A DNA stretch of 64,000 bases, taken from positions 1-64,000 of the forward strand of contig JAWKWA010000016.1 of assembly GCA_041397765.1 (NCBI GenBank), given 5' to 3'. The notes under the pieces were generated by a model. The model saw nothing but the letters and a program-made list of their open reading frames with translations. It did not search any database and had not been told where the DNA came from. Positions 17,082 through 26,183 of this stretch are shown here, in pieces; the stretch's first letter is position 1, and each line of letters begins with the position of its first letter. A program made the position numbers and the translations under genes. Origin of the DNA: JAWKWA01 sp041397765 (GTDB taxonomy: Bacteria > Pseudomonadota > Alphaproteobacteria > Rhizobiales > Hyphomicrobiaceae).

Positions 17082-18659
17082 TCACGCCGGCTGATAGGCC
17101 GGGCGCATCTGGGCGCGGGGCAGGCGGATCGGGTGATGCTCGCGGATCGCCGCGTCGACGTCGCCGGCGATGTGACGCGGAAAATGACCGGCGAGGAGGT
17201 CGCGCTTGCGGGCGATCGCGAGCTTCAGGATGTCGGGCTTGCCGACCTCGGCCCATTCCTTGGGCGACAGCCGGTTGCCGATCTCGGGATAGATGTATTC
17301 GCGCTGCATCAGCGACAGCGTCTGGCTGTGGCCGAGATAATGACCCGGGCCGTTCAGGCAGACATCCTTGATGGTCTCGACCGACAGCGTCTCGTCATTG
17401 ACCTCGATGCCGCGCACGCACCGCTCGGCCATGCCGAGAATGTCGTTGTCGATGATGAGGCTTTCCAGACTGAAACCGAGCAGCGAGGCATGCATGCCCG
17501 CCGACTCGTAGACCAGATTGAGGCCCGCCAGACCGGCGAGCGCCGTGGTGATGCCCTTCTCGTAGCCGGCCTGGATGTCGGGCTCCTTGCTGTCGGCCAT
17601 GCCGGCCGCCGAGCCGCCGGGCAGGTCGTAGAAATGGGCCATCTGTCCGCAGGCGGCCGTCAGCAGCGCCTGCTCGGGCGAGCCGCCGGACATCGCACCC
17701 GACCGCAGATCGGAGACGAACGGCCAGGTGCCGAAGATCGCCGGATGGCCCGGCTTCAGGGCGTTCACATAGACGAGACCGCACAGGCATTCGGCCACCG
17801 CCTGGACGACCGCGCCGGCGATCGCGGCTGGCGCCGTAGCGCCCGCCTGGCCGGCCGAGAGCAGCAGCACCGGCATGCCGCCCCGCACCGCGACCTCGAG
17901 GCAGCGGCAGGCGTCCTCGGCGAATTTCATGGGCGGGACGACGAAGCAGTTCGACTGCGAGACGAAGGGACGGGCCCGCCATTTCTCCTCAGAGCCCGCC
18001 ACCCTGTGCAGGATCTGGAATGCCTCCTCGACATGCTCCGGGCTGACCATCGAGGAGCCGACGTGCTTGGACGTGCCCGAGATCGCCGCATAGAGCGTGT
18101 TGATGTCCATCTCGCGCGGGTCTTCCAGGTCGCGCGGTACCATGGTGCGCTGGAAGAAATGAATGTTGTCCATCCGGTCGACGATACGGGCGCTGTCGTA
18201 GAGATCCTGCAGATAGCTCTCACGATAGCTGCGAGTCTCCAGATCGACCACATGCACCGCCGCGCCCGCCGTGCCGTAGTAGACCTTCTTGTCGCGCGGC
18301 TCCATGTCGTGCCGCGGATCCTGGCCACAGAGCACGAAGTGACGCGCGGCCTTCGCCACCGTATCCTCGACGAGCGCGCGCGGAAACTTGAGCCGGCCGC
18401 CCTCATAGATGGCGCCGATCCGGGTACAGGCCTCGACACAGGTCGGGATGGCCTGGCCGAAGCCGACCTCCTCGAGCACGGTCAGCGCTGCGGTGTGGAT
18501 GCGCAGCACATCGGCATCGGACAGCGGCTTGTAGCGACCGCCGGTGAGCCCCGGCCGCACCGGCTTCAGGGCATCGGCGAGCGGCTGGGAGCGGATCTCG
18601 CGACGGGCCGCACGGCCACCCGAGCGCCGGGCCGTTCTGCTGTTTTCTTCGAGGCTCAT
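17082..18659 (-). CDS. MttB superfamily corrinoid methyltransferase, non-pyrrolysine type
   Basis: 525 residues resembling trimethylamine/glycine-betaine methyltransferases (MttB/MtgB). These transfer a methyl group from a quaternary or tertiary amine to a corrinoid protein. Visible family segments are LSDADVLRIHTAALTVLEEVG, VYYGTAGAAVHVVDLE, SNCFVVPPMKFAEDACR, GHPAIFGTWPFVSD and NGPGHYLGHSQTL. There is no in-frame TAG, so it is not a pyrrolysine enzyme; such proteins demethylate betaines or remain uncharacterised. No corrinoid protein gene is adjacent. ATG at 18659 is chosen because the 81 bp of upstream open frame lack family character. With creatinase and the flavoprotein at 61.5 kb it suggests N-methyl compound catabolism. 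Substrate unknown. Confidence 0.85.
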   Translation of the reverse strand: MSLEENSRTARRSGGRAARREIRSQPLADALKPVRPGLTGGRYKPLSDADVLRIHTAALTVLEEVGFGQAIPTCVEACTRIGAIYEGGRLKFPRALVEDTVAKAARHFVLCGQDPRHDMEPRDKKVYYGTAGAAVHVVDLETRSYRESYLQDLYDSARIVDRMDNIHFFQRTMVPRDLEDPREMDINTLYAAISGTSKHVGSSMVSPEHVEEAFQILHRVAGSEEKWRARPFVSQSNCFVVPPMKFAEDACRCLEVAVRGGMPVLLLSAGQAGATAPAAIAGAVVQAVAECLCGLVYVNALKPGHPAIFGTWPFVSDLRSGAMSGGSPEQALLTAACGQMAHFYDLPGGSAAGMADSKEPDIQAGYEKGITTALAGLAGLNLVYESAGMHASLLGFSLESLIIDNDILGMAERCVRGIEVNDETLSVETIKDVCLNGPGHYLGHSQTLSLMQREYIYPEIGNRLSPKEWAEVGKPDILKLAIARKRDLLAGHFPRHIAGDVDAAIREHHPIRLPRAQMRPAYQPA

Positions 18660-18863
18660 GAGGGCACTCCGCCATCTGCCGCAACCGTGCGGATCGAACA
18701 GCGCCGGATAGCACGCAGCCGTCCCGGCCGCCTGCGCCACTTGCGACCGGCCGGCGCGGGCATTGGTCGCGGCGGGAGCAGGGCGAGGGCGCGACCAATG
18801 CTCGACCCCGCCGGACGGCCTGCCGGCGCGGCCGATCGGCCATGTGCACGGGACGCGGGGCGG

Positions 18864-20294
18864 TCAGCGGGCGCGCGAGAAGGTGCCGGTGACGAGATCG
18901 CCGACGGCCGGCACGGCGGAAAGCGAGGAGCCGGCCGCCGCCGAACGGACGGTTTGCGGCACGAGACGCCAGTACCGGCCGATGGGCGATTCCATGAAGG
19001 CGAGGCCGGCGCGGTCGCCAGGGCGCTTGCGATCGAGGATCAGGCCGCGCAGATCGGCGAGGATCGAGGGCGATTCCGCATAATAGAAGTGTCCGGTGAA
19101 ATCCGCCTCGGCATCGGTCGAATCGATCGTGTCGATGCCATTGGCAACGAGGATGCCCTTGGTGGCGTCGCCCGCCCGCACATAGCCGTGGAACTTGCGC
19201 GAGGCGACGAGGGCCTTGTCGTTGGAGGACATGTAGAGCGTGACCGACTGCTCCGGTGTCGCGATCCTCGGCACGATGTCGCGGGTGAAGATCTCGGCAT
19301 CGATATCGGGGGCGGCGAGGATGATCTCCTTGAAGCGGGCGCGCGTGCGCGGCGCTTCGCTCGCGATCTGGCCGATCGCCTCGGCGAGCGCGCGGCTGCC
19401 GAGACTGTGGGCGATGACGAAGATGTTCTCGGCGCCCGACTGAGAGGCGAATTCCTTGAGGAACAGCTTCAGGTCGCTGGCCGTCCAATTGACGTTGTTC
19501 TCGTCGATCGCATAGCCGGACAGGGAGGCCTGCGAGGGCCAGCTGTAGAAGACCGGCGCGCCGTCGAAACCGAGATCATAGGACATCTGCGCCGTCCGCC
19601 GGGCGGCGTCGGCGAACGACACGTTGTAGCCGTGCACGAAAACGAGGGCGCTGCGTCGCGGCGAGCGGGCGATGGTCGCCTTCACATCGGCGAGGAATCT
19701 CGATCTCGCCTCCTCGACCACCTCGAGCAGCACGACGTGACGATCCGGGTTCTCCCGCCATTCCAGCCGCCAGATCGAGGGCGCCTCGAGCGCCCCGACC
19801 CTGTGGCCCGCGGGGATCGCGACATCGGTATGGCCGTAAGCCAGCCGGCCACGGCGGGTGCCGTAGGCGACGGGCAGCACGCCGTCCGACGATTCCTTGT
19901 TCCGGTCGGTCGCATACCAGACGCGGACGACGGTATGGTTCGGCACCTCCGGCTTTGCCGCGAGGTCGCCGGGAAGCTTGCCGGATACCTGTCCGGGCAC
20001 CGCTCCGCCTTCGACGACGCCCGGCAGCGTCGGATCCGACCAGCCGCGCGTGCGCGCCTTGGCCGAGGCCGCGGGAACAGCCGCGACGGCGACGTCGGCG
20101 GCGCCGGGCTCCTCAGCAGGTGCCGCTTCGCCGGTCGCCACGGTGCCGGCCGTCGGCTCACCGGTGACGATGCCGCCCCCCGGCCACTCGCCTCCCGGCC
20201 CGCCGCCGGCGCCAGCGCAGGCTGCGACCAGCATGGCCACCGCGCCCGCCACAAGCGGTGCGCGCAGGCGCCTGAGCATTGCCGAAAAGGTCAT
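18864..20294 (-). CDS. Lipoprotein alpha/beta hydrolase, DUF900 family
   Basis: 476 residues. A lipoprotein signal peptide ends in the lipobox LVAAC with Cys26, followed by a Gly/Ala-rich linker to about residue 115. The alpha/beta-hydrolase domain (COG4782/DUF900 type) contains VRVWYATDRNKESSDG, the strand FVHGYNVSF at 219-227, SWPSQASLSGY and the nucleophile elbow AHSLGSRA (295-302) with Ser297. The mature protein should be membrane-anchored and periplasmic. Activity and substrate are unknown; esterase-like function is expected from the fold. It reads toward the MttB-family gene on the same strand with a 200-bp gap. Confidence 0.87.
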   Translation of the reverse strand: MTFSAMLRRLRAPLVAGAVAMLVAACAGAGGGPGGEWPGGGIVTGEPTAGTVATGEAAPAEEPGAADVAVAAVPAASAKARTRGWSDPTLPGVVEGGAVPGQVSGKLPGDLAAKPEVPNHTVVRVWYATDRNKESSDGVLPVAYGTRRGRLAYGHTDVAIPAGHRVGALEAPSIWRLEWRENPDRHVVLLEVVEEARSRFLADVKATIARSPRRSALVFVHGYNVSFADAARRTAQMSYDLGFDGAPVFYSWPSQASLSGYAIDENNVNWTASDLKLFLKEFASQSGAENIFVIAHSLGSRALAEAIGQIASEAPRTRARFKEIILAAPDIDAEIFTRDIVPRIATPEQSVTLYMSSNDKALVASRKFHGYVRAGDATKGILVANGIDTIDSTDAEADFTGHFYYAESPSILADLRGLILDRKRPGDRAGLAFMESPIGRYWRLVPQTVRSAAAGSSLSAVPAVGDLVTGTFSRAR

Positions 20295-20470
20295 ATGTCC
20301 CTCTTCCCGCCCGGTCCCCGAACCGATCCCGCCGATGTGCAGCGCAGCCGCATCGCGCCGTCCGCCGGCCCACTTCCGGCGGATATGATCGCCTGTCTAA
20401 CCCGACGACAGTGCGATGATCGAGGAGGCCGCCTGATGCGTCGCAGCATAGTGCGCGGCAACCTCCCCGG

Positions 20471-20510
20471 TCACGATCTCCCTGGTCAACATCTCCCTGG
20501 TCACGATCGC
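20471..20510. repeat. 15-bp tandem repeat in the DUF900 upstream region
   Basis: About 2.7 copies of TCACGATCTCCCTGG (20471, 20486, 20501) lie directly beside the larger palindromic element at 20521-20652. Its role is unknown. Confidence 0.55.
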
Positions 20511-20520
20511 ACTGCGACGC

Positions 20521-20652
20521 TGGAGCCTGATCGGTCGAGATGCGCGCGTCCCCGCGAGCATCGAAATCGTCATTCAGACTCCAAGACTAGAGAGTTGGAG
20601 CAGGTCCGACCCGGTCGAACCGATTCCAACCCAGTCGGTCATGCTTTAGCAT
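20521..20652 (-). repeat. Composite intergenic repeat D-A, minus orientation, left of uppP
   Basis: Read on the minus strand this is element D (20584-20652: starts ATGCTAAAGCATGACCGAC, ends near CCAACTCTCTAGTC) followed by element A (20521-20583: GAGTCTGAATGACGATTTCG ... CGACCGATCAGGCTCC). The same D then A order occurs on the plus strand at 21899-22028, so the two copies form ~130-bp inverted repeats around uppP. Element A is itself an imperfect palindrome (GAGTCTGAT versus ATCAGGCTC). Confidence 0.75.
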
Positions 20653-20978
20653 GTCGAATCGGCCGAAGCCGACCCCCAGTCTGCGAGGTTGTCCCCAGAA
20701 GCGATCGGCCCGGCTCCGATCAACGGTATCGCCGACAGGACCGCCCGCCAGAGCGGCAGAGCCGGCTCGGCCCACGCCCGCAGAGGGGCAGCACAGAAAT
20801 TTCCGCAGAAGACCCTTCTGGCAGCCAAAACCGGCGGCATCGCGGCAAAGGGCCACCTGCGGCAGGGGCCGGCGGGAATCTGCTATAGGAGCAGTGCGAT
20901 GCGGGGGGCACCCGCTGCGTGGTCCGGCGAGGGGAAAATGCGCCGGACGGGAGGGGAGGCAATGGGGATGGGGGACAG
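20653..20978. other. Region upstream of uppP with no recognised gene
   Basis: 326 bp. Open frames here are out-of-frame shadows without starts or family matches. The segment just upstream of the uppP GTG carries ATGGGGATGGGGGACAG, which supplies a strong ribosome-binding purine run. A promoter is expected in this interval but no clear -35/-10 pair stood out. Confidence 0.45.
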
Positions 20979-21773
20979 GTGGAGAACTATCTGATCGCGG
21001 CCGTGCTCGGCATCATCGAGGGGTTGACCGAGTTCCTGCCGGTCTCCTCGACCGGCCATCTCATCGTGTTCGGCGACTTCCTCGGCTTCCAGGGGCCGGC
21101 CGGCAAGACCTTCGAGATCATGATCCAGCTCGGCGCGATCCTCGCGCTGATCGTGGTCTACTGGCGCAAGGTGTTCGGCACGGTGATCGGCCTGCCGGTC
21201 GATCCGAAGGCCCGGCGCTTCGCGCTCACCATCCTGATCGGCTTTCTGCCGGCGATGGTGCTCGGCGCGCTGCTCGCCGACCGGATCGAGGCTCTGCTCG
21301 ACAGCCCGACCGTGGTCGCCGTGGCGCTGATCCTTGGCGGCATCGTCATGCTGGCGGTCGAGCAGCTCAGGCACCGGCCGCGCTATGGCATGGTCGAGGA
21401 GGTGCCCTATCTGACCAGCCTGCTGATCGGCTTTGCACAGACCTGCGCCATGGTGCCGGGCGTCTCGCGGTCGGGGGCGACGATCATCGGCGGGCTCCTG
21501 CTCGGTCTGGAGCGGCGGACGGCGGCCGAGTTCTCGTTCTTTCTCGCCATGCCGACCATGGCGGCGGCCTTCACCTACAGCGCCTTCAAGCACCGCGCGG
21601 ATCTCGACTTCCACGACTTCGGGTTGATCGCCACCGGTTTCGTGATGGCGTTCCTGGCGGCGCTCCTCGTGGTGAAGCCGTTCCTTGCCATCGTCAGCCG
21701 GATCGGCTTCTCGCCTTTCGCCTATTATCGCGTGGCGCTCGGAACGCTGGTGCTGGTGCTGCTCTATATGTGA
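20979..21773 (+). CDS. uppP: Undecaprenyl-diphosphatase UppP (BacA)
   Basis: Integral membrane phosphatase that recycles undecaprenyl diphosphate to the monophosphate carrier for peptidoglycan and polysaccharide synthesis; extra copies confer bacitracin resistance. 264 residues, the normal length, with about eight hydrophobic segments. The active-site motif EGLTEFLPVSSTGH is at 14-27 and the second, PGVSRSGAT, at 160-168. The GTG at 20979 gives the expected N-terminus MENYLIAAVLGIIEG and has a purine-rich upstream site; the in-frame codons before it are not conserved. The gene is flanked on both sides by inverted D-A repeats. Confidence 0.95.
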   Translation: MENYLIAAVLGIIEGLTEFLPVSSTGHLIVFGDFLGFQGPAGKTFEIMIQLGAILALIVVYWRKVFGTVIGLPVDPKARRFALTILIGFLPAMVLGALLADRIEALLDSPTVVAVALILGGIVMLAVEQLRHRPRYGMVEEVPYLTSLLIGFAQTCAMVPGVSRSGATIIGGLLLGLERRTAAEFSFFLAMPTMAAAFTYSAFKHRADLDFHDFGLIATGFVMAFLAALLVVKPFLAIVSRIGFSPFAYYRVALGTLVLVLLYM

Positions 21774-21898
21774 GCTGCCCCATTTGTGGTCCGCCCAGGA
21801 ACGGTCGGTCGAGCCGCCCCGCATTTGCACGGCTCCGAGGTTTCGCCAGCGAGCCGACGCGCCATCGGATCCGTTGGCGCACGTGCGCAGCCGGCGTG

Positions 21899-22028
21899 GC
21901 TAAAGCATGTCCGACCTGGTTGGAATCGGTTCGGCCGTGTCGGATATGCTCCAACTCTTTGATTTAGAGTCTGATTGACGCTTTCGATGCTCGCCCGGAC
22001 GCGCGCATCTCGACCGATCAGGTTCCAA
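21899..22028 (+). repeat. Composite intergenic repeat D-A, plus orientation, right of uppP
   Basis: Element D occupies 21899-21966 (CTAAAGCATGTCCGACCTGG ... GCTCCAACTC) and element A 21966-22028 (GAGTCTGATTGACGCTTTCG ... CGACCGATCAGGTTCC). It is the inverted partner of 20521-20652. The rest of the 21774-22198 gap shows no gene. Confidence 0.75.
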
Positions 22029-22198
22029 GGCGTGGCCAAACATCCCTGGCGCCAGACAAAGGGACCGGCCACAAGCCGGCCGGCCCCTTCCTCTCGGCTG
22101 CACCGCCATCTCGGCCTCGGCGCGAGGCATTCCGGTCATCGATGGGCCGGCCAGCGTTCCGGAACGATGCCTGCGCGGTCCCGCCATGCGGCGTGGAC

Positions 22199-23509
22199 CT
22201 ATTTTTTCGCCTTCGCCGCCGCCTTCATCTCCTTCATGACATCGGCGTAGAAGGATTTGGGCTGGCCCTTCGGCGTCGGCTTGCCACCTTTCGGCAGAAT
22301 GTTGTGCTCGGGGCCGAAGGGGAAGTGCGTGATGTTCTCGGCGCCCTTCTCGGTCACGATCAGGATGTCGTGCTCGCGATAGCCGCCGGCGCCCGGCTCG
22401 CCTTCCGGGATCATGATCATCGGCTCCATCGAGACCACCATGCCCGGCTTCAGCACCGTGTCGACATCCTCGCGCAACTCGACGCCGGCCTCACGGCCAT
22501 AATAGTGGCACAGCACGCCGAAGGAATGGCCATAGCCGAACGAGCGGTATTTCAGCAGATCCCACTCGCGGTACATCTCGTTCAGCTCGCCGGCGATCTC
22601 GGAGCATTTGGCACCCGGCTTGATGAGCTCGAGGCCGCGGCGATGAACGGCGCAGTTCTTCTCCCATAGGTCGAGATGCTTGGCGCTCGCCGTCTCGCAG
22701 AACAGCGTCCGCTCGAGGGCGGTGTAATAGCCGAAAATCATTGGAAAGCAGTTCAGCGAGAGGATGTCGCCGCGCCTGACCTTCTTGTTGGTGACCGGAT
22801 TGTGCGCGCCGTCGGTCTCGATGCCCGACTGGAACCAGGTCCAGGTGTCCATGAGCTCGACGAAGGGGAACGACTTGCCGATCTCGCGGATCATGGCGTT
22901 GGTCGAGGCGATCGCTATCTCGTGCTCGGGGACGCCGGCCGAGACCGCGCCGACGAGCGCCCAGCCGCCGACGTCGCAGAGCCGCGCGCCTTCCTTGATG
23001 AGACGGTGCTCCTCGGCGCTCTTGATGGTGCGCATCCACATGGCGCCCTGCGCGATGTCGACGAGCTCGACGCCGGGGAAGGCCGCCTCGAGGCTCTTCT
23101 TGAAGTCGAGATTGACGTGGTCGAACTCGATGCCGATGCGCCTTGCTCCCTTGGTGAGCTGCTGCAGGGCGCGGAAGTAGTTGTCCTTGCGCCAGTCTGT
23201 ATAGGTGACGTTATCGGAGAAGCTGCGGCGATAGGGCTGGCCGCCGTCGATCCCGGCGGACACGGTGGTCGCCTCCTTCTCGGTCACGACCATGGCGTAT
23301 TTCCGGCCGAAATAACAGTATAGCCACCCGGAATAGTAGCATATGTTGTGATAGGAGGTGAAGACCACCGCATCGATGCGATTTTCTGCCATGTAGGCAC
23401 GGAGCTTCTTCTGCCGGCCCTTCATCTCCTTGTCGGAAAACGGCGACCAGCGCTTGTCGCCGTTGTGCCACTTGGTGATGTGTACCATGTCCTCGGTGTT
23501 GGTCGCCAC
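22199..23509 (-). CDS. Creatinase (creatine amidinohydrolase)
   Basis: Hydrolyses creatine to sarcosine and urea in the cytosol. The pita-bread (M24) fold protein of 436 residues matches the Pseudomonas putida enzyme along its length from memory, including FTSYHNICYYS, IDGGQPYRRSF, ELMDTWTWFQSGI, DGAHNPVT, GDILSLNCFPMI, GYGHSFGVL and GYREHDILIV. The catalytic histidine of creatinase corresponds to His236, with Glu266 and Glu362 as active-site glutamates. Metal ligands of true M24 peptidases are replaced, as in creatinase. A ~25-residue Lys/Ala-rich tail extends beyond the usual end. No urease or transporter is adjacent, but a sarcosine/dimethylglycine dehydrogenase-like gene lies at 61.5 kb. 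Confidence 0.92.
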   Translation of the reverse strand: MATNTEDMVHITKWHNGDKRWSPFSDKEMKGRQKKLRAYMAENRIDAVVFTSYHNICYYSGWLYCYFGRKYAMVVTEKEATTVSAGIDGGQPYRRSFSDNVTYTDWRKDNYFRALQQLTKGARRIGIEFDHVNLDFKKSLEAAFPGVELVDIAQGAMWMRTIKSAEEHRLIKEGARLCDVGGWALVGAVSAGVPEHEIAIASTNAMIREIGKSFPFVELMDTWTWFQSGIETDGAHNPVTNKKVRRGDILSLNCFPMIFGYYTALERTLFCETASAKHLDLWEKNCAVHRRGLELIKPGAKCSEIAGELNEMYREWDLLKYRSFGYGHSFGVLCHYYGREAGVELREDVDTVLKPGMVVSMEPMIMIPEGEPGAGGYREHDILIVTEKGAENITHFPFGPEHNILPKGGKPTPKGQPKSFYADVMKEMKAAAKAKK

Positions 23510-23788
23510 GTCATGCCTCCCTCGGCCGGACTTCCAGCCATTGCTCGATGACCGGGCCGAAAGCTAGCAAGGGCGCTGCCGGAGCGAGAAATTGAATGTC
23601 GAAATGACGGCATAAGGGGCCGAAATAGCCATTGCTTATGACCAGGCGGTCTCGGTCGACACTTCGCCGGACGCGCCCTTGGGGGAGCGGGGCATCATGT
23701 AGGACAACCTCTTGTGCCCGGCCGGTGCCGCCCGGGCCAAGCTCGAGGGCTCGGCGCGATCGTCGATGCCATCGGGAAGGCCAGCGTC

Positions 23789-24994
23789 ATGCACGACAGT
23801 CTGAGACGTCACCTCGAACCGGCTCCCAGCAAGCGGATCCTGGCGCTCGACGGCGGCGGCGTGCGTGGCATGGTGACGCTCGGGCTCCTGGAGGAGATCG
23901 AGCGGATCCTCGCCGGCCGCACGCAAGATCCCGGGCGTTTCGCGCTCGCCGACTATTTCGACCTCATCGCCGGCACCTCGACCGGCGCCATCATCGCGGC
24001 GGGTCTTGCCCTCGGCTGGAAGGTCGCGACCATCCGCGAGCACTATCTGCGGCTCTGCCCCGACGTCTTCGCCATGCCGCAGGCCTTCGGGCTGACCCGC
24101 GCCATGTTCGATGGCCGCAAGCTCGAGCAGCATCTCGGCCGGCTGATCGGCGGGCTGACGCTCGAATCGGAGGCGCTCAGGACCGGCTTCATGATCGCCG
24201 CCAAGCGTATCGACACCGGCAGCCCCTGGGTGCTCACCAACAACCCGGCCTCGCGTTTCTGGCGCCCGAAGGAAGGGACGCACCGGCCCAATGCCGAGTA
24301 CGAGATCGCCATGCTGATCCGGGCGAGCACGGCGGCGCCCTATTATTTCGATCCGGTCGAGATCGTGATCAACGAAGGCGGCCGGCACCCGCGCGAGGTC
24401 GGCCTGTTCGTCGATGGCGCCATGGGCGGCCACAACAATCCGGCGCTGATGGCGTTCCTGGTCGCCACGCTGCCCGCCTATGGCTTCGGCTGGGCGACTG
24501 GACCGGACCGGCTGTTGATCGTCTCGGTCGGCACGGGCTCATGGCGGATGCGCCACGCGGTCGGCCGGTTCCAGCGCAAGCTCAATGTCGACAAGGCCCG
24601 CCACGTCCTGCTCGGCATGATCCAGGACAGTTCGCTCAATGTAGTCACCGCGCTCCAGGCGATCTCAGAGCCGCGCAAACCCTGGCCGATCAACAGCGAG
24701 GTCGAGGACAACGGCGGCCGGATGGTCCATGCCGAGCCGCTGATCGCTTTTCAGCGCTACGACGCCGTGATCGACGAGGCGACAGTCGGGCGCGTGCTTG
24801 GGATCGACCTACGGCGGAAGCGGCGCGTTTCAGGCCTCGTCGAGACGTTGCGCCAACTCGACAATGGCAATCCGCAAAATCTCGAGCGGCTGCTGGCGCT
24901 CGGTCGCGATGCGGCCTTGCCCGGCGCGGCGGGCGGCGCCGGCGTCGAAGCGGCGGATTTCCCAGCCGCATTCGACGCTTCCTTCGCGAGCTGA
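23789..24994 (+). CDS. Patatin-like phospholipase
   Basis: 401 residues. The oxyanion motif DGGGVRG is at 21-27, the nucleophile elbow GTSTG at 62-66 with Ser64, and the catalytic-dyad aspartate is in FVDGAMGG near residue 207. The expected activity is lipid acyl hydrolysis. No signal peptide or membrane segment is visible. ATG at 23789 is preferred; the preceding 75 bp of open frame are not patatin-like. Its neighbours are creatinase (divergent) and an EamA transporter, with no nucleotide cyclase, so a CBASS-type defence role is not supported. Confidence 0.9.
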   Translation: MHDSLRRHLEPAPSKRILALDGGGVRGMVTLGLLEEIERILAGRTQDPGRFALADYFDLIAGTSTGAIIAAGLALGWKVATIREHYLRLCPDVFAMPQAFGLTRAMFDGRKLEQHLGRLIGGLTLESEALRTGFMIAAKRIDTGSPWVLTNNPASRFWRPKEGTHRPNAEYEIAMLIRASTAAPYYFDPVEIVINEGGRHPREVGLFVDGAMGGHNNPALMAFLVATLPAYGFGWATGPDRLLIVSVGTGSWRMRHAVGRFQRKLNVDKARHVLLGMIQDSSLNVVTALQAISEPRKPWPINSEVEDNGGRMVHAEPLIAFQRYDAVIDEATVGRVLGIDLRRKRRVSGLVETLRQLDNGNPQNLERLLALGRDAALPGAAGGAGVEAADFPAAFDASFAS

Positions 24995-25125
24995 TCGGGC
25001 CGCTGCGGCACGGTCACCGGCGGCAAACGGCAGGTTCCGGGTGGGAATGGCCGCGGCCATGGCCTATGCCGCTTGCGACCGGACACTTCAAGACTTCGGA
25101 CCGGTCCCTCCCGGAGAGAAAGACC

Positions 25126-26055
25126 ATGAGCACAGCCAGCGCCCCGCCCATCCGCCTCGGTGCCGTGGAATGGGCGCTGCTCTTTGCACTCTCGCTGATC
25201 TGGGGTGGCTCGTTCCTGTTCGGGCGTCTGATCGTGCGCGACATCCCGCCACTGACAGCCGCCGCCGGCCGGGTCAGCATCGCCGCCGCCATCCTCGCGC
25301 TCGTCGTCGTCGCCCAGCGCGGCAGCTTCCCCAAGGGGTTCGCGGGCTGGCGGCCCTATCTCGTCATGGGCTTCATCAACAATGTGGTGCCCTTCACACT
25401 GATCCTGTGGGGGCAGAAATCGGTGGGCGTCGGGCTCGCGGCGGTTCTCAACGCGACTACGCCGCTCTTCGGTGGCCTCGTCGCACATCTCGCGACGGAC
25501 GAGAAGCTGCGGGCGAACCGGCTCGCCGGCGTGATGGTCGGCATCGCGGGTGTCGCCATCCTGGTCGGTCCCGGCGCTGTCACGGCGATCGGCACGCACA
25601 CACTCGCCGAGCTGGCGCTCATCGGCGCCGCGCTCAGCTACGGGGTCGCCGGCATCTATGGCCGGCGCTTCCGGACCGCCCCGCCGCTGACGAGCGCCAC
25701 CTGCCAGCTCACCTCCTCGACCGCCATGCTGCTGCCTCTTGCGGCACTCGTCGACCGGCCTTGGGCGCTGCCGATGCCGGGGAGCGCGGCCATCGCCTCG
25801 CTGATCGCCCTTGCCCTGCTTTCGACAGCGATCGGTTACATCCTGTTCTTCACCATCATCCGGCGTGCCGGCGGATCGAATGTCATGCTGGTGACGCTGA
25901 TGATCCCGCCGTCGGCGATCCTGCTCGGGGCGCTGGTCCTCGGGGAGACCATGGAGCTTGGGCAATTTGCCGGGGCCGTGGTGATCGGGCTGGCGCTCAT
26001 CCTGATCGACGGGCGCGCGCTGCGTGTCTTCGGGCGCGAGGCCGGAGCCCGCTGA
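25126..26055 (+). CDS. EamA/DMT family transporter
   Basis: 309 residues with about ten hydrophobic segments in two EamA repeats. The first repeat begins WALLFALSLIWGGSFLFGRLI, a typical EamA opening. The second ends in the characteristic SAILLGALVLGETMELGQFAGAVVIGLAL block. It is a drug/metabolite or amino-acid exporter by family; the substrate is not predictable. The ATG at 25126 is preceded by GGAGAGAAAG, a good ribosome-binding site. It follows the patatin gene by 130 bp on the same strand. Confidence 0.92.
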   Translation: MSTASAPPIRLGAVEWALLFALSLIWGGSFLFGRLIVRDIPPLTAAAGRVSIAAAILALVVVAQRGSFPKGFAGWRPYLVMGFINNVVPFTLILWGQKSVGVGLAAVLNATTPLFGGLVAHLATDEKLRANRLAGVMVGIAGVAILVGPGAVTAIGTHTLAELALIGAALSYGVAGIYGRRFRTAPPLTSATCQLTSSTAMLLPLAALVDRPWALPMPGSAAIASLIALALLSTAIGYILFFTIIRRAGGSNVMLVTLMIPPSAILLGALVLGETMELGQFAGAVVIGLALILIDGRALRVFGREAGAR

Positions 26056-26183
26056 CCAAGGGAAGCTGCTGCGATCGCTCGGCTTTCGAGGCGCCTCCCG
26101 GTTCTCGACATTCGGCGGCCGAGGCCATAGAACCGCTGAGTTCGAGGCGGGGCGAAACTCGCGTCAAGGTTGTGGAGGCGTCG

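Noticed and set aside
17082..18659. Pyrrolysine-containing trimethylamine methyltransferase
   Set aside because: The frame has no in-frame TAG and no pyl genes are seen; it belongs with non-pyrrolysine MttB homologs.
16662..20888. Very long plus-strand open frame across nrdJ end, MttB and DUF900 genes
   Set aside because: It is antisense or out of frame to three well-supported genes and is Arg/Gly/Asp-rich, a typical high-GC shadow frame.
22199..23509. Xaa-Pro aminopeptidase or DMSP lyase (DddP)
   Set aside because: The sequence follows creatinase block by block, including DGAHNP and GYGHSFG contexts, and lacks peptidase metal ligands.
23789..24994. Patatin as a CBASS effector (CapV-like)
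   Set aside because: No nucleotide cyclase or other defence gene adjoins it; neighbours are creatinase and a transporter.
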